A stretch of DNA of 64,000 nucleotides. Origin: Hahella sp. (GTDB lineage Bacteria; Pseudomonadota; Gammaproteobacteria; Pseudomonadales; Oleiphilaceae). Shown here piece by piece: positions 38,616 to 50,582 of the stretch (position 1 is the stretch's first letter; each line of letters opens with the position of its first letter). A program made the position numbers and the translations under genes. The notes beneath the pieces were generated by a model. The model had not been told where the DNA came from. It saw only the letters and a list, made by a program, of their open reading frames with translations, and searched no databases. The stretch covers positions 62,001 to 126,000 of the forward strand of contig JANQMN010000037.1 in NCBI GenBank assembly GCA_028280065.1, written 5' to 3'.

Positions 38616-39431
38616 CTACCGGGCGCTCTTCGCGTCCATTGCTTCTCGCATTCCGCGCGCAATACGGCCAATTTCGTCGAGCATTGTTGCAGGCTCTTCG
38701 GCGTTACTGGCAATTGTATTTACCAGGGCGCTGCCGACAATTACACCATCGGCTACCGCACTGACCGCCGCAGCGGACTCGGCGTCCTTGATACCGAATC
38801 CGACGCCTACAGGCATATCCGTTTTGGCACGAATACGTTGCAGATGATTGCTGACATCCTGTACATCCAGACTGTTCGCACCCGTCACGCCTTTAAAGGA
38901 AACATAATAAATATAGCCGCTGGCGTAGGTGACTGCCGTTTGAATACGCTCATCCGTGGTCGTGGGGGCAATCAGGAATATGCAGTCCAACCCTTCGCGC
39001 CGCAAGGCGGGGACATAGGAGGCCGCTTCTTCCGCGGGTAGATCCACGATCAGCACACCATCCAAACCCGCCTGTTTAGCCCGCTGAATAAAGTTTTCAA
39101 CACCCATGGCTTCTACCGGATTGAGGTAGCCCATAAGCACTATCGGCGTGGACTGATTGGTATTTCTAAACTCAGCCACCATCTCCAGCACCTGACTTAG
39201 CGAGGTCCCGTGAACCAGCGCGCGTTCACACGCCAGTTGAATGACCGGGCCGTCCGCCATCGGATCCGAAAACGGTACGCCCAGTTCAATTATATCCGCG
39301 CCGGCTTCCACCAAAGCATGCATCAGGGAAACGGTATGCTGGGGGTGCGGATCACCGGCCGTGATATAGGGAATTAACGCCTTTTTTCCCTGCTCCCCAA
39401 GGTTGTCCAAGTAGCTCTTGATTCGGCTCAT
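38616..39431 (-). CDS. trpA: Tryptophan synthase alpha subunit
   Basis: A 271-residue TIM-barrel that splits indole-glycerol phosphate and passes indole to TrpB. The catalytic Glu is in [17 protein letters not shown], and the phosphate loop [10 protein letters not shown] is present. It follows trpB by about 40 bp. Confidence 0.97.
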   Translation of the reverse strand: MSRIKSYLDNLGEQGKKALIPYITAGDPHPQHTVSLMHALVEAGADIIELGVPFSDPMADGPVIQLACERALVHGTSLSQVLEMVAEFRNTNQSTPIVLMGYLNPVEAMGVENFIQRAKQAGLDGVLIVDLPAEEAASYVPALRREGLDCIFLIAPTTTDERIQTAVTYASGYIYYVSFKGVTGANSLDVQDVSNHLQRIRAKTDMPVGVGFGIKDAESAAAVSAVADGVIVGSALVNTIASNAEEPATMLDEIGRIARGMREAMDAKSAR

Positions 39432-39473
39432 ATAAAGTACTTTATTCGCTAATGATGATTAAAAACCCGACAA

Positions 39474-40697
39474 TTAGAAAAGCTCAATGCCCTGAAGACT
39501 GGCGACGGTATGGATATCTTTGTCGCCGCGGCCACTTAGATTGATCACAATAACCTGATCGCGATCCATTTGCCTGGCGAGCTTCATGGCATACGCCACC
39601 GCATGGCTACTCTCCAACGCCGGCATAATGCCTTCGATACGGGTGAGTTTGTGGAATGCATCCAGTGCTTCCTCATCCGTCGCGGCAACATACTCAGCGC
39701 GGCCGGAGTCTTTCAGCCAGGCATGTTCAGGGCCGACGCCTGGATAATCCAAACCGGCGGAAATCGAATGGGTAGGCGAAATCTGGCCGTTATCGTCTTC
39801 CATCAGATAGGTTCGATTGCCATGCAGAACCCCCGGCCTCCCGGCACAAAGCGGCGCGGCATGCTGGCCGGTGTCGATGCCATGTCCACCGGCCTCGACT
39901 CCATACATCGCTACATCCCGGTCACCGATAAAGGGATAAAACAAGCCGATCGCATTGGAGCCGCCACCGACGCAGGCAACCAATGCATCCGGCAGTCTGC
40001 CTTCTTTTTCCATACACTGAAGCTTGGTTTCGCGACCTATAACCGACTGAAAATCCCGAACCAGTTTGGGATATGGATGGGGACCGGCAATGGTACCGAT
40101 AATATAGAACGTGTTATCGACATTGGTCACCCAATCGCGGAGCGCTTCATTCATCGCATCCTTCAGGGTTTTGGTGCCGCTGGATACCGGACGCACCGTG
40201 GCTCCCAGCAGTTTCATTCGGTAGACGTTCAAAGCCTGGCGCTTAACATCCTCCTCTCCCATAAAAACCACGCATTCTAGACCCAAACGTGCGGCAACCG
40301 TCGCTGAAGCGACCCCGTGCTGACCGGCACCGGTTTCCGCGATAATCCTCGGTTTACGAAGATACTTGGCCAACAGCGCCTGGCCAATGGTGTTGTTAAC
40401 TTTATGTGCGCCGGTATGGTTTAAATCTTCGCGTTTGAGATAGATCTTAGCGCCACCGACCTGTTCAGTTAGGCGTTCGGCGAAATATAAGGGTGACGGG
40501 CGCCCCACATAATCCGCGAGGTCCTGATCGAACTCCTCTTGAAAACGGGCATCTTGGCACAAACGCTCGTATTGCTGTTCCAGCTCCAACAGAGAGGCCA
40601 TCAGCGTTTCCGAAACGAAGCGCCCGCCGTACTGACCGAAATGGCCCTGCTGATCGGGGATTTTGCTAAGTTCTTCGGGGCTAAATTTTACGTTCAC
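39474..40697 (-). CDS. trpB: Tryptophan synthase beta subunit
   Basis: A PLP enzyme of 407 residues that joins indole with serine. The PLP lysine is in [13 protein letters not shown], and [10 protein letters not shown] and [10 protein letters not shown] are intact. I prefer the GTG start at 40697 because GAGG lies 6 bp before it. The ATG at 40709 contains that GAGG inside its second codon. Either way the gene overlaps the end of trpF, indicating coupling. Confidence 0.96.
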   Translation of the reverse strand: MNVKFSPEELSKIPDQQGHFGQYGGRFVSETLMASLLELEQQYERLCQDARFQEEFDQDLADYVGRPSPLYFAERLTEQVGGAKIYLKREDLNHTGAHKVNNTIGQALLAKYLRKPRIIAETGAGQHGVASATVAARLGLECVVFMGEEDVKRQALNVYRMKLLGATVRPVSSGTKTLKDAMNEALRDWVTNVDNTFYIIGTIAGPHPYPKLVRDFQSVIGRETKLQCMEKEGRLPDALVACVGGGSNAIGLFYPFIGDRDVAMYGVEAGGHGIDTGQHAAPLCAGRPGVLHGNRTYLMEDDNGQISPTHSISAGLDYPGVGPEHAWLKDSGRAEYVAATDEEALDAFHKLTRIEGIMPALESSHAVAYAMKLARQMDRDQVIVINLSGRGDKDIHTVASLQGIELF

Positions 40698-41304
40698 TAT
40701 GCACCTCATTGATAAATGCTTGAATTAAGGAAGCGTCCTTAATGCCTTTGGCCTTTTCCACGCCGCCACTGACATCGACAGCGAAGGGTTTTACCTGCTT
40801 GATTGCCTGTCTGACATTTTCAGGATTCAGGCCACCGGCCAAAATAACGGGTAAGGGGAAGTCGCCTAGGGCCAGATCCCAGTTGAACGTGCGGCCGGTC
40901 CCTCCCTTTAACTTGGGGTCGTGGGTGTCAAACAGGAGCGCACGAGCGTCGGCAAACTCGTCAAACAACGCATCCAGCGGGGTTTCTTCCGTGACACCGA
41001 CCGCTTTAATATACGGGCGTTCGAATTGCCGGCAAAAATCACCGCTCTCATCACCGTGAAACTGCAGGAGATCCAGTTTGGTCTGGCCGGCAATCAAGGC
41101 TACCTGCTGGGCAGGATGATTCACGAATAAACCTACAATGGACACGAAAGCAGGTAAACGGGCGATAATTTGCGCGGCGTCTTCAGGAGAAATATAACGT
41201 GGGCTGGGCCGATAAAAATTAAAACCCAAAGCATCGGCGCCTGCATACACGGCAGACAAGGCATCCTCAAGGTTGGTCAGACCACAGATTTTACAGCGGG
41301 TCAT
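40681..41304 (-). CDS. trpF: Phosphoribosylanthranilate isomerase
   Basis: A 207-residue TIM-barrel enzyme of tryptophan synthesis. The catalytic Cys is in [11 protein letters not shown], with [11 protein letters not shown] and the phosphate site [11 protein letters not shown] following. It heads a trpF-trpB-trpA row placed between truA and accD. Confidence 0.96.
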   Translation of the reverse strand: MTRCKICGLTNLEDALSAVYAGADALGFNFYRPSPRYISPEDAAQIIARLPAFVSIVGLFVNHPAQQVALIAGQTKLDLLQFHGDESGDFCRQFERPYIKAVGVTEETPLDALFDEFADARALLFDTHDPKLKGGTGRTFNWDLALGDFPLPVILAGGLNPENVRQAIKQVKPFAVDVSGGVEKAKGIKDASLIQAFINEVHSERKI

Positions 41305-41388
41305 GAAAGTTCCGGACTCTATTCTTATTAAGGCCGAGAATTATAACGAAGTGATCCTGCATTGGACATGCGCAGCAGTTAACTTTTG

Positions 41389-42246
41389 TTAGTCATCCAT
41401 AAAAAATGGACCTTTCGGAAAAACCGGCAAGCCGAAATCTTTCGGGTAGTCCACACGCACCAAATATAATCCTTGTGCCGGCGCGGTAATTCCCGCCTGG
41501 GTGCGGTCTTTGCTCGCCAACACTTCACTGACCCAATCCGGCGGATTTTTACCAGCTCCTACTTGTAACAAGGTACCCACTATATTGCGTACCATATGGT
41601 GCAAAAACGCATTGGCTTCGACTTCCACCGTTATTAGCACGCCTCGCCGGCTGACTTCTATACGGGAAAGGTAACGAAATGGCGTGTTCGACTGACAGTC
41701 CGCTCCCCGAAAGGCACTAAAATCCCGCTCGCCCAAAAGCACTTGGGCAGATTTGTCCATTAATTCCGCGGACAACGGCTGATGGATCCAGGTAAAGGAA
41801 TGGTGAGCCCAGGCCGGGCGCACGGGATGATTGTATATCAGATAGCGATAGGTGCGTCCGGTGGCTGAATAACGGGCATGGAAATCTCCCGGCACAAGCC
41901 CCGCCCACAGCAAGGTAATATCCCTCGGCAAATGATGATTTCCTCCCATTACCCAGGAATAGGGACTACGCGTTACCTGACAGTCGAAATGCACAACCTG
42001 GGCAGTGGCATTTACGCCGGCATCCGTGCGCCCCGCACAGACCACCTCGACAGGCGCGTTGGCCACCTTCGCCAATGCTGTTTCCAGAGTCGCTTGAACC
42101 GAGGACACGCCGGTTTTTTGCGCCTGCCAGCCACGATAGGCCGCGCCTTCGTACCCTAACACCAAGGCCATACGTCCCGCATCTAAGGGAACATGATTGG
42201 AAAGGGGATAAATTGGAGAAAACTCGGGAGGACTTGAATCTTTCAT
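41389..42246 (-). CDS. truA: tRNA pseudouridine synthase A
   Basis: A 285-residue enzyme that makes pseudouridine at positions 38-40 of tRNAs. The catalytic Asp is in GRTDAGVNATAQVVHF, and the C-terminal HHMVRNIVGTLLQVG is typical. It lies between fimV and trpF, as in Pseudomonas. Confidence 0.96.
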   Translation of the reverse strand: MKDSSPPEFSPIYPLSNHVPLDAGRMALVLGYEGAAYRGWQAQKTGVSSVQATLETALAKVANAPVEVVCAGRTDAGVNATAQVVHFDCQVTRSPYSWVMGGNHHLPRDITLLWAGLVPGDFHARYSATGRTYRYLIYNHPVRPAWAHHSFTWIHQPLSAELMDKSAQVLLGERDFSAFRGADCQSNTPFRYLSRIEVSRRGVLITVEVEANAFLHHMVRNIVGTLLQVGAGKNPPDWVSEVLASKDRTQAGITAPAQGLYLVRVDYPKDFGLPVFPKGPFFMDD

Positions 42247-42292
42247 TTGCTGCCCTTAACGCTAAGGGCAGCATTATTGCGGCTGGAGAGAA

Positions 42293-45200
42293 TTAATCAA
42301 GGCTCTTTAAAATATCTGCCGCCTCTTTCTTCTGTTCGTCGCTGCCTTCTTCGACCACTTCCTCAAGTATATCCCTCGCTCCTTCCTTATCGCCCATATC
42401 CACATAGGCGCGGGCAAGGTCAAGTTTGGTCGCAGCTTCATCCGTATCCGAAAGGAAGTCAAAATCCTCTTCCATGTCGGTAACGAAGTCGTCAACAGCT
42501 CCCGGCTCGGCAGCCGGTTGAACAATCGTTTCTTCAAGATTCTGCTCAGCAAGCTGCTCCGGCAGTTCCTCGGGAGAAATTTGCACCGTCGCGTCAGGAT
42601 CGACTTCGTCAATGCCGGTTATGGTCTCTTCGAGACTATCCACTTGCGGGAATTCTTCATTGGAAATCGTTTCTTCCAGGGAAGATTCATCGATATTCTG
42701 AACAAACTCCTCGGCTATATCCTCCGAAAGACCGGGAGTGGCATCGAGATCAAGGTCGGCTTCCAAGTCCAGGCCTTCATCGGTTGCAGCGGCAGCTTCG
42801 TCGAAACCGAGATCTTCCAACTCCTGATCCAGATCCGCAGTTTCTTCCTCGGGAGGACGAATAACAGTGTCTTCCAAGTCATCTGCAAGTGATTCAGGCA
42901 CTTCGTCCAGGGACAGATCGGTGGCATCATCATCCAAGTCGAGACTTAACTCTTCTGCCGGCGCTTTTTCCGTTTCCGGCGCCTGCATTTCAGTCTCCAG
43001 TTCGTCGAGACCATCAAGTTCGTCCAGTTCATCCGAGAACTCGGATTCCAGGTGGTAACCGTCGTCCGCTTCCGTGACTAAATCGGAGTCTTCCAATGAA
43101 TCCTCCAAGTCGTACTCAGAATCCAGGGAGGAGGATGTAATTACCGTATCTTCTTCGTCTTCAATGGTGTCGCTGACAGCGGAATCAAAATCGATATCGC
43201 CGAGGTCATCTTCCAGCGACTTATCGTCCATGGCTTGCTTGTCGGTTGTATCCGCGTCTTCGAGATCAATATCGCCCAGGTCGAAATCGATGTCTAAATC
43301 GTCTTCTTCTTCGAGGGTGGTTTCGTTGTCCAGGTCAAACTCTGTTTCCTCGACAAAATCAGCCGCTGCTTCGCCCTGGATAACGGTATCGTCCAGATCG
43401 CTTGCGGTGTCCATGTCCACGTCGAGTTCAAAATCTTCGCTGATATCCGAATCTGCAAGCTCGGAATCCGATGCCAAGCCATCGCCTGCAAGCAACTGGC
43501 TTTCCAAGTCGTCAAGGGAAACACCGGGCTCTTCGATAACATCGGAGTACCGCTCTTTTATTTCATTGGCGCGTTCCAAAACAGTAGCGTCTCCGGAAGC
43601 TTCCAATGCGCTAAACTGCGAAGCAAATTTTTCTGAGTCTTTGGTTTCTCCCAAGACTTCCAGCAGTTTTAACCGGTAGTCATAGTTTTCAGGTTCATCT
43701 TCGATGGCGCCTTCAAGCACTTGCACCGCCTGTGCATGCTTTTGATAGGCAACGTATACATCGGCCTCGGCAATCGGATCGGATTCTCCGGCATCGCCCG
43801 CGATGCTATCCAGACTTTCTTCTTCGATATCCTCGGCAGCCGCTTCAACCTGCCCAGCGGATTCATCCTGAGCACTTTCGAAATATTCTTCCTCTTTCCG
43901 GGCTTTGCTGCGGGAGACCATCCAGAGCAACAGCAACAATAGAACCGCGCCACCGCCCAAGGCGATTTGGTAAACCACATTATTTTTAATGCCGTTGATA
44001 ATTTGCTCGACCATCGAAGGCGGTTGTTGCGGAGTTTGCACCGGCTTGGTTTTCACAACCGGTTTCTCTTCCTTCTCGGTGGTCGCCGGGCTAGCGGCCG
44101 GTGTGGCCTGGCCGGAGGTGGCGGTTTGGTCCGCGCCGGAGGTCATTGCAGCGTCGCCGGTGTCTGACACCGCCGTATCGCCTGTCATGGCTGGGTCGCC
44201 GGCGTCAGCGATTCCGGTGTCCAGGGTATCGGCGGGATCGGCAAGACCGGTAGTCGGATCGCCAAGATCGCCTATCATGGTATCTGCAGGTTGAGCGGCA
44301 TCGCCTTGCATTGCCGCCAATTGATCGTCTTTGAGCGAAACCAAGCGTTGCATGGTTTCCAATTGTTCCTGCAGTTCTTCGAGACGGCTCTTGAGTTCTT
44401 CATTTTCACGGTTGGAGCGATCCAGCTGTTCCAGGGCCACGGCCATTTCAGCGCTGTCGACAGTTCCGCCGACGGTTGTGCCGGTGCCTGCCTGCGCAAC
44501 ATTCGCATCAGCAGTATCGCCTTCTTCCGCGACCACAATTCTCAGTTGGTCTTCTCCCTGCAGCCCGGTACCGGCGTCGGCAGTATCCGTTGCAGCGGTA
44601 GCGTCAACTACACGGGTGCGGGTTCCCTGCTGAAACGCGCGGTTTTGCGCGCTGGCTTCTGTAATCGCATCGCGAGCCGAACGCGTTTGAATTTGATCCC
44701 GATCCGGGATACGGAGAATTTGTCCCCGCTTCAGGCGATTAATATTGCCGTCCAAAAACGCATCCGGGTTGAGATCCTGAATAGCCAGCATCATTTGCTG
44801 AGGAGAAACTCCGGAATCCGGCCGTGTTTTCATGGCAATCGACCACATGGTGTCGTTACCGCCCGTGGGGCCATAGGTATCACCGGTGAATGCCGGTTGG
44901 CTAGGTGCGGGCGCCACCGAAGTTCGGGCGGGTTGGCGAGGAGTACGAGGAGTTGTCGCGGTACGTGCAGGCGCAGTGGTGGTTGCCGCGGCCACAGGAT
45001 GAGCCTGTTGTTCGCTAAAAGTAGGAGGATCGATCAGCAGCGCATATTCGCGCAGCAATCGCCCGCTGGGCCAGTTGATTTCCACCAGAAAGTTCAGGAA
45101 GGGCTCGCGCACCGGTTTCGAACTGGTGACCTTGATCACCGCCTGGCCATCGCTCTGCATTTCCACTCTGAAGCGGAGGTCGGAAAGGAAAAACACTCTT

Positions 45201-45412
45201 TCGACACCAGCCCGTAAAAACTCTTCACGATCCGCGAGATTAGTCAATATCTCGTTTTGTTGTAGGTCCCGCACATTGACCAATTCAATCTGGGCTTTCA
45301 ACGGCTGGTTTAGTGAACTTTGCACTGTCGCTTCACCTAGTCCCAGTGCCTGCACAATACCGGAGCTCATTGCTGACAGTGTAAAAGCTGCAATCGCGAG
45401 CTTGCGAACCAT
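42293..45412 (-). CDS. fimV: FimV/HubP-type polar landmark protein
   Basis: A 1039-residue envelope protein that organises the cell pole and is needed for type IV pili and twitching in Pseudomonas. A signal peptide and conserved N-terminal FimV domain (LGLGEATVQSSLNQPLKAQI) are followed by a LysM-like peptidoglycan-binding region (about 180-235), a coiled coil (about 290-330), one membrane span (about 480-500), a very acidic cytoplasmic repeat region and a C-terminal FimV/TPR motif (LDLARAYVDMGDKEGARDIL). The gene lies between asd and truA, the standard place. The acidic region explains the long antisense frames. Confidence 0.94.
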   Translation of the reverse strand: MVRKLAIAAFTLSAMSSGIVQALGLGEATVQSSLNQPLKAQIELVNVRDLQQNEILTNLADREEFLRAGVERVFFLSDLRFRVEMQSDGQAVIKVTSSKPVREPFLNFLVEINWPSGRLLREYALLIDPPTFSEQQAHPVAAATTTAPARTATTPRTPRQPARTSVAPAPSQPAFTGDTYGPTGGNDTMWSIAMKTRPDSGVSPQQMMLAIQDLNPDAFLDGNINRLKRGQILRIPDRDQIQTRSARDAITEASAQNRAFQQGTRTRVVDATAATDTADAGTGLQGEDQLRIVVAEEGDTADANVAQAGTGTTVGGTVDSAEMAVALEQLDRSNRENEELKSRLEELQEQLETMQRLVSLKDDQLAAMQGDAAQPADTMIGDLGDPTTGLADPADTLDTGIADAGDPAMTGDTAVSDTGDAAMTSGADQTATSGQATPAASPATTEKEEKPVVKTKPVQTPQQPPSMVEQIINGIKNNVVYQIALGGGAVLLLLLLWMVSRSKARKEEEYFESAQDESAGQVEAAAEDIEEESLDSIAGDAGESDPIAEADVYVAYQKHAQAVQVLEGAIEDEPENYDYRLKLLEVLGETKDSEKFASQFSALEASGDATVLERANEIKERYSDVIEEPGVSLDDLESQLLAGDGLASDSELADSDISEDFELDVDMDTASDLDDTVIQGEAAADFVEETEFDLDNETTLEEEDDLDIDFDLGDIDLEDADTTDKQAMDDKSLEDDLGDIDFDSAVSDTIEDEEDTVITSSSLDSEYDLEDSLEDSDLVTEADDGYHLESEFSDELDELDGLDELETEMQAPETEKAPAEELSLDLDDDATDLSLDEVPESLADDLEDTVIRPPEEETADLDQELEDLGFDEAAAATDEGLDLEADLDLDATPGLSEDIAEEFVQNIDESSLEETISNEEFPQVDSLEETITGIDEVDPDATVQISPEELPEQLAEQNLEETIVQPAAEPGAVDDFVTDMEEDFDFLSDTDEAATKLDLARAYVDMGDKEGARDILEEVVEEGSDEQKKEAADILKSLD

Positions 45413-45946
45413 AGTATTTTTCCTTTCTACTTTTTACTCATGCTTTTCGCCGCGACTACTGGAATCGTTTCAGATAATCGAGGTGAGTTGGGCTGCGGGT
45501 GCAAATCTTGTCTAGTTACCTGCGTTTAACTGCACTATTGAGAATAAACATTCAATAATGCTACTAAGTATTAATTAGCAACTGCATTTTTACAAGAAAT
45601 TAACCTACAAATTGGCAGGTGCAGGACTTCATTGAATAAAGCCAGAATCGTTTGCTTGCTGGCCTTGAGATTAGGAAAGTAGGCTGACTAATGGAAATTG
45701 CTGAAAGGCCCGACTTCTTGCCTATTTAAATGTAGACCATAGACCCGAACCGTTAAAGCAGACTCACGGCTTTAACGCGCAAAAGGCAATGGAAATCACA
45801 AAATTGTCCTGACTTTCGCCTGCCTGGGGATTCCGGGCAGGATGCGAACTAACACTGGATGCTGACTGGCGCAAAAAAAGAACATTATAAGTAGGAAGGA
45901 CCAACATCCTTTTATGGATGGCAGCCCGATAGAAAAAGCAACAAAT
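45413..45946. other. Long intergenic region upstream of fimV
   Basis: About 530 bp between asd and fimV. I see no ORF, tRNA or clear riboswitch. A stem CCTGCC/GGCAGG near 45819-45841 and a CATCC/GGATG stem near 45907-45922 lie downstream of asd and may end its transcript, though neither is followed by a strong T-run. The fimV promoter is presumably in the upper part. Confidence 0.45.
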
Positions 45947-47062
45947 CTATAATCGGCCCTGCAGAATAGCCAACGTTCTGCGTAAAGGTTCTGCAGCGCC
46001 CCAAAGCAGCTGGTCTCCAACGGTGAAAGCCCCTAGATACTCAGGCCCCATGCTAAGTTTGCGGAGCCGCCCGATAGGCACTTCCATATGACCGGTGACT
46101 TTCGCCGGCGACAGTTCCTTGGCAGTAAGCTCCCGGTCATTAGGGATCAACTTCACCCAGTCATTCGCTGTGGCAATTTTTTCTTCGATTTCCGCCAGGG
46201 CAATATCCCGCTTGAGTTTGATCGTCAGTGCCTGGCTATGACAGCGCATCGCACCCACCCTGACGCACAAGCCGTCAATCGGCACCGGCGCGGAGGATTT
46301 GCCCAAAATTTTGTTTGCCTCAACTTCCGCTTTCCATTCTTCCTTGCTTTGTCCGCTGGGCATCGGCACATCTATCCAAGGAATCAGGCTTCCGGCCAAG
46401 GGTACACCGAAGTTATCCACCGGAAAGGCTTCATCCCGCATTTGCGCGGCGACTTTTTGGTCGATTTCCAGGATCGAGCTATTTGGATCGGCCAACAGAT
46501 CGGCAACGCTATCCCGAATCGTTCCCATCTGCGAAATCAATTCACGCATATTGCGGGCTCCTGCTCCCGATGCTGCCTGATAAGTCATGGGGCTGACCCA
46601 CTCGATCAGATCATGTTCAAATAATCCGCCCAGTGCCATCAACATCAAACTTACCGTGCAGTTGCCCCCGATAAAGTCCTTTTTCCCTTCGGAAATCGCC
46701 TGGTCCATAACCTTACGATTGACAGGATCCAAAACCAGCACCGACTTCTCTTCCATTCGGAGCGCAGAAGCGGCGTCAATCCAATACCCCTGCCAACCAC
46801 TGGCGCGCAGTTCAGGATATACGGCTTTGGTGTAATCGCCTCCCTGACAGGTAACAACGAAATCCGTTTCCGCCAGTTCTTCAATACTTTTAGCGTCTTT
46901 CAATGGCGGAGCGGCCTTACCGAAATCCGGCGCTGGCAAGCCTAACTGCGAGGTCGTGAAGAATACCGGATCAATATGGGCAAAATCGCCTTCTTCCACC
47001 ATCCTTTGCATCAATACCGAGCCGACCATACCGCGCCAGCCAACGAATCCTACTTTCTTCAT
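45947..47062 (-). CDS. asd: Aspartate-semialdehyde dehydrogenase
   Basis: A 371-residue enzyme in the lysine, methionine, threonine and diaminopimelate pathway. The NADP-binding start [18 protein letters not shown], the catalytic Cys in [16 protein letters not shown] and the segment [16 protein letters not shown] match the Gram-negative type. It follows leuB by about 45 bp. Confidence 0.96.
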   Translation of the reverse strand: MKKVGFVGWRGMVGSVLMQRMVEEGDFAHIDPVFFTTSQLGLPAPDFGKAAPPLKDAKSIEELAETDFVVTCQGGDYTKAVYPELRASGWQGYWIDAASALRMEEKSVLVLDPVNRKVMDQAISEGKKDFIGGNCTVSLMLMALGGLFEHDLIEWVSPMTYQAASGAGARNMRELISQMGTIRDSVADLLADPNSSILEIDQKVAAQMRDEAFPVDNFGVPLAGSLIPWIDVPMPSGQSKEEWKAEVEANKILGKSSAPVPIDGLCVRVGAMRCHSQALTIKLKRDIALAEIEEKIATANDWVKLIPNDRELTAKELSPAKVTGHMEVPIGRLRKLSMGPEYLGAFTVGDQLLWGAAEPLRRTLAILQGRL

Positions 47063-47105
47063 TATCTTTACCTGCTTTTAAACCTTAACAATCAACTTCA
47101 AACTT

Positions 47106-48191
47106 TTAGGCACTTTTCAGGGCCGCCAACACCGCATCGCCCATGGCATTGGTGCCGACTTTGGTGATATCTCCAGAGCCGACGATATCGGCGGTGCGGT
47201 AACCCTGATCCAGGACCTTGGATACCGCTTTTTCAATACGTTGTGCGGCTTCCTCCTGCTGCAACGAGTACCTTAACATCATGGCGGCGGATAGAATAGT
47301 TGCCAATGGGTTGGCTAAATCCTGACCGGCTATGTCCGGTGCGGAACCATGACAGGGTTCGTACATCCCCTGCCCTGAAGAATTCAAGGATGCCGATGGC
47401 AACATACCGATTGAACCGGTCAACATGGCGGCTTCGTCGGACAGAATATCGCCGAACATATTTCCGGTTACGATCACGTCAAACTGTTTCGGCGCTTTCA
47501 CCAACTGCATGGCGGCATTATCGACATACATATGGCTGAGAGTGACATCCGGATATTCAGGCGCCAGCTGATCCATAACTTCGCGCCAAAGTACCGTGAC
47601 CTCCAAGACGTTTGCCTTATCCACCGAGCACACCTGGTTATTCCGTTTTCTGGCGGATTCGAAGGCTATACGGCCAATTCTACGGATTTCGCTTTCACTA
47701 TACCGATAAGTATTAAAACCCTCGCGGCTGCCATCTTCAAGCGGTTGAATTCCCCTTGGTTGGCCAAAATAAATTCCGCCGGTAAGTTCTCGAACAATTA
47801 AAATATCCAGACCGGCAACAATTTCCGGACGCAAGGAAGATGCCTCGGCGAGTTGTGGATAAAGAATGGCCGGCCGCAGATTGGCAAACAACTCCAGTCC
47901 GCTACGAAGACCAAGCAGCCCTTTTTCCGGCCGGATCGCCATATCCAGAGTATCCCATTTGGTACCGCCTACCGCACCCAGCAATATGGCATCGGACTGC
48001 TTAGCCAGATCCAGGGTTTGGTCGGTTAACGGCACCCCGGCCTCATCTATTGAAGCGCCCCCGACCAAAGCCCGGGTAAACTCCAGACCGAGAGATAAAC
48101 TGGCGTTTAAGTAATCCAACACTTTAGTGGCCTGGGCTATGATTTCAGGGCCTATCCCGTCACCGGGTAAAACCAATACCTTTTTTGTCAT
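47106..48191 (-). CDS. leuB: 3-isopropylmalate dehydrogenase
   Basis: A 361-residue NAD-dependent enzyme of leucine synthesis. The N-terminal [10 protein letters not shown], the substrate segment [21 protein letters not shown], and [12 protein letters not shown] are diagnostic. It forms the leuC-leuD-leuB row with a 138-bp gap after leuD. Confidence 0.97.
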   Translation of the reverse strand: MTKKVLVLPGDGIGPEIIAQATKVLDYLNASLSLGLEFTRALVGGASIDEAGVPLTDQTLDLAKQSDAILLGAVGGTKWDTLDMAIRPEKGLLGLRSGLELFANLRPAILYPQLAEASSLRPEIVAGLDILIVRELTGGIYFGQPRGIQPLEDGSREGFNTYRYSESEIRRIGRIAFESARKRNNQVCSVDKANVLEVTVLWREVMDQLAPEYPDVTLSHMYVDNAAMQLVKAPKQFDVIVTGNMFGDILSDEAAMLTGSIGMLPSASLNSSGQGMYEPCHGSAPDIAGQDLANPLATILSAAMMLRYSLQQEEAAQRIEKAVSKVLDQGYRTADIVGSGDITKVGTNAMGDAVLAALKSA

Positions 48192-48329
48192 TTTTTCCTC
48201 AAATTCCTCTAGTTACAGCAAACGGCATTTCCTGGCAGCCGTAATGCCTCGCTTGATTTGCCCCCACCCCGAAACGCTTGGCAGCCAAGACCATCCCCGG
48301 CGTTTCGCGGCGACGAGGGCTCTGGTTTC

Positions 48330-48980
48330 CTAGTAATGTTGTTGTCCAAATAGCCAGGGAGCATCCTGTTTTCTGCGCAACTCGTATTGCCTTATTGCGT
48401 CCTCGTCCTCAAGTGTAACTCCAATTTCGTCCAAACCGTTTAACAGGCAATGTTGACGAAACCTATCCACCTCAAAGGAAAACTGCTTCCCTTCAGGTGT
48501 GGTAACGATTTTATCCTGCAGGTTAATCGTTAGCGAATAGCCTTCGTTTTCAGCAGTTCGATCAAACAAAAAGTCAACATCATTTTCTTTTAAAACAATA
48601 GCTAATATTCCATTTTTAAAGCAATTATTAAAGAATATATCCGCGAAACTGGGGGCGATTACGGCACGAAAACCATAGTCGTCTAGTGCCCAAGGCGCAT
48701 GTTCCCGACTCGAGCCACAACCGAAATTCTTCCTCGCCAGTAGGATACTCGCTCCCTGGAAACGGGATTGATTTAGCACGAAATCCGGGTTCAACGGCCG
48801 CTGACTGTTGTCCTGATCTGGCTGTCCTTCATCCAGGTAGCGCAGTTCATCGAATAAGTTCGGTCCGAATCCGGAACGTTTTATTGATTTCAGGAACTGC
48901 TTAGGAATAATCATATCGGTATCGACATTTGCCCGGTCCATCGGCGCAACCAATCCGGTCATTTGCGTAAATTTTTTCAT
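48330..48980 (-). CDS. leuD: 3-isopropylmalate dehydratase small subunit
   Basis: A 216-residue swivel domain that pairs with LeuC. The motifs [14 protein letters not shown] and [13 protein letters not shown] are intact. It lies 22 bp after leuC. Confidence 0.97.
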   Translation of the reverse strand: MKKFTQMTGLVAPMDRANVDTDMIIPKQFLKSIKRSGFGPNLFDELRYLDEGQPDQDNSQRPLNPDFVLNQSRFQGASILLARKNFGCGSSREHAPWALDDYGFRAVIAPSFADIFFNNCFKNGILAIVLKENDVDFLFDRTAENEGYSLTINLQDKIVTTPEGKQFSFEVDRFRQHCLLNGLDEIGVTLEDEDAIRQYELRRKQDAPWLFGQQHY

Positions 48981-49002
48981 CAGTGGTCACCTAACTATCT
49001 AA

Positions 49003-50436
49003 TCAGTCCAACTCGCGGACATCGACAAAATGTCCAAATACTGCCGCCGCGGCGGCCATTGACGGGCTGACCAGATGCGTGCGGCCACCGAATCCCTGCC
49101 TTCCTTCAAAATTCCGGTTAGAGGTTGAGGCACAATGCTCACCGGCTCCTAATTTGTCTGCATTCATGGCCAGGCACATGGAGCAACCGGGTTCACGCCA
49201 CTCGAATCCGGCCTCTAGGAAAATCTTATCCAATCCTTCCTGCTCGGCCTGTTCTTTTACCAGGCCGGAACCGGGGACAACCAACGCCTGTTTCAGAGTG
49301 CCCGCAACCTTCCGCCCTTTGGCGACTTTTGCGGCTTCCCGCAAGTCTTCGATCCGGGAGTTGGTGCAGGAACCGATAAATACCCGATCCAGTTGAATTT
49401 GCGTTACCGCTTTACCGGCAGCCAGCCCCATGTACTGCAGGGCACGGGAAATTCCATCTTTGGCGGTGGCGTCGGATTCCTGCTCGGGATCGGGTACAAT
49501 CCCACTTACGCCTGTGACCATTTCCGGTGAAGTACCCCAAGTGACTTGAGGCTCGATATCGGCAGCATTGAGAATGACCTCCTTATCGAATTGCGCGCCT
49601 GCATCGCTATGAAGGTCCCGCCATGCTGACACTGCCTGGTCCCACAGTTTGCCTTGCGGGCTAAATGGCCGGCCCTTAACATAATTGATCGTCTTTTCAT
49701 CAACCGCAACCAAACCTGCCCGAGCACCCGCTTCAATCGCCATGTTACAGATGGTCATACGGCCTTCCATCGACAGACTTTCAATTGCCTGACCGGCAAA
49801 CTCAATGGCATAGCCTGTTCCGCCTGCCGTTCCTATTTGTCCGATAATGGCAAGAATAACGTCTTTGGCAGTGACGCCTTTCTGCAGCTCACCATCTACA
49901 CGGACCAGCATGTTGAGCATTTTCTTCTGCACCAGACATTGGGTTGCCAGTACATGTTCTACTTCGGAAGTGCCGATGCCATGGGCCAGTGCCGCAAATG
50001 CGCCATGGGTGGATGTGTGGGAGTCGCCACAAACCACGGTCATCCCCGGCAAAGTCGCCCCTTGCTCAGGTCCGATGACATGCACGATTCCCTGACGTTT
50101 ATCGTGCATTTTAAACTCGGTGATGCCGAAATCTTCACAGTTATCATCCAGTGTCTGCACCTGGATCCGGGACACGGGGTCGGCGATCCCTTCAACCCCG
50201 GAAGACCGCTCCGTAGTCGGCACGTTATGATCCGGGGTGGCCAGGTTGGCATCCACCCTCCAAGGTTTGCGACCGGCGATACGAAGCCCCTCGAAAGCCT
50301 GGGGTGAAGTCACCTCATGGAGTAGTTGGCGGTCGATATAGATCAGCGCACTGCCGTCATCCCGTTGTTTTACGACATGAGAATCCCAAAGTTTGTCATA
50401 TAAAGTGCGTGGTTGTTGCTTGCTCGAAGACATCAT
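49003..50436 (-). CDS. leuC: 3-isopropylmalate dehydratase large subunit
   Basis: A 477-residue aconitase-like enzyme holding a [4Fe-4S] cluster. The cluster ligands are in [14 protein letters not shown] and GCSMCLAMN, and [13 protein letters not shown] is diagnostic. It is the first gene of leuCDB and diverges from the LysR gene. Confidence 0.97.
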   Translation of the reverse strand: MMSSSKQQPRTLYDKLWDSHVVKQRDDGSALIYIDRQLLHEVTSPQAFEGLRIAGRKPWRVDANLATPDHNVPTTERSSGVEGIADPVSRIQVQTLDDNCEDFGITEFKMHDKRQGIVHVIGPEQGATLPGMTVVCGDSHTSTHGAFAALAHGIGTSEVEHVLATQCLVQKKMLNMLVRVDGELQKGVTAKDVILAIIGQIGTAGGTGYAIEFAGQAIESLSMEGRMTICNMAIEAGARAGLVAVDEKTINYVKGRPFSPQGKLWDQAVSAWRDLHSDAGAQFDKEVILNAADIEPQVTWGTSPEMVTGVSGIVPDPEQESDATAKDGISRALQYMGLAAGKAVTQIQLDRVFIGSCTNSRIEDLREAAKVAKGRKVAGTLKQALVVPGSGLVKEQAEQEGLDKIFLEAGFEWREPGCSMCLAMNADKLGAGEHCASTSNRNFEGRQGFGGRTHLVSPSMAAAAAVFGHFVDVRELD

Positions 50437-50471
50437 CGACCTCTTTCATTGCTAACTTGTGCAGCTTGTCT

Positions 50472-50492
50472 AACTGGCTTGATTAGCCAGTT
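50472..50492. promoter_or_regulatory. Inverted repeat in the leuC-lysR divergent region
   Basis: A perfect repeat AACTGGCT-TGATT-AGCCAGTT lies 36 bp upstream of the leuC start and about 90 bp upstream of the LysR start. The 147-bp divergent spacer and the adjacent regulator make it a candidate LysR-type operator, but a role as a leader hairpin of leuC is also possible. Confidence 0.45.
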
Positions 50493-50582
50493 ATTCCTTT
50501 ATTGCTGCCTGCATTTTATTTTCCCGGTTATAATAAATCCAATTCATTATTTTCATATTTTTGATAACCCGCAGGAATACCA

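Noticed and set aside
44291-45217. A 308-codon open frame on the plus strand opposite fimV
   Set aside because: FimV on the other strand has a complete domain structure. The antisense frame has no recognisable motif and results from biased codon use in the acidic, low-complexity gene.
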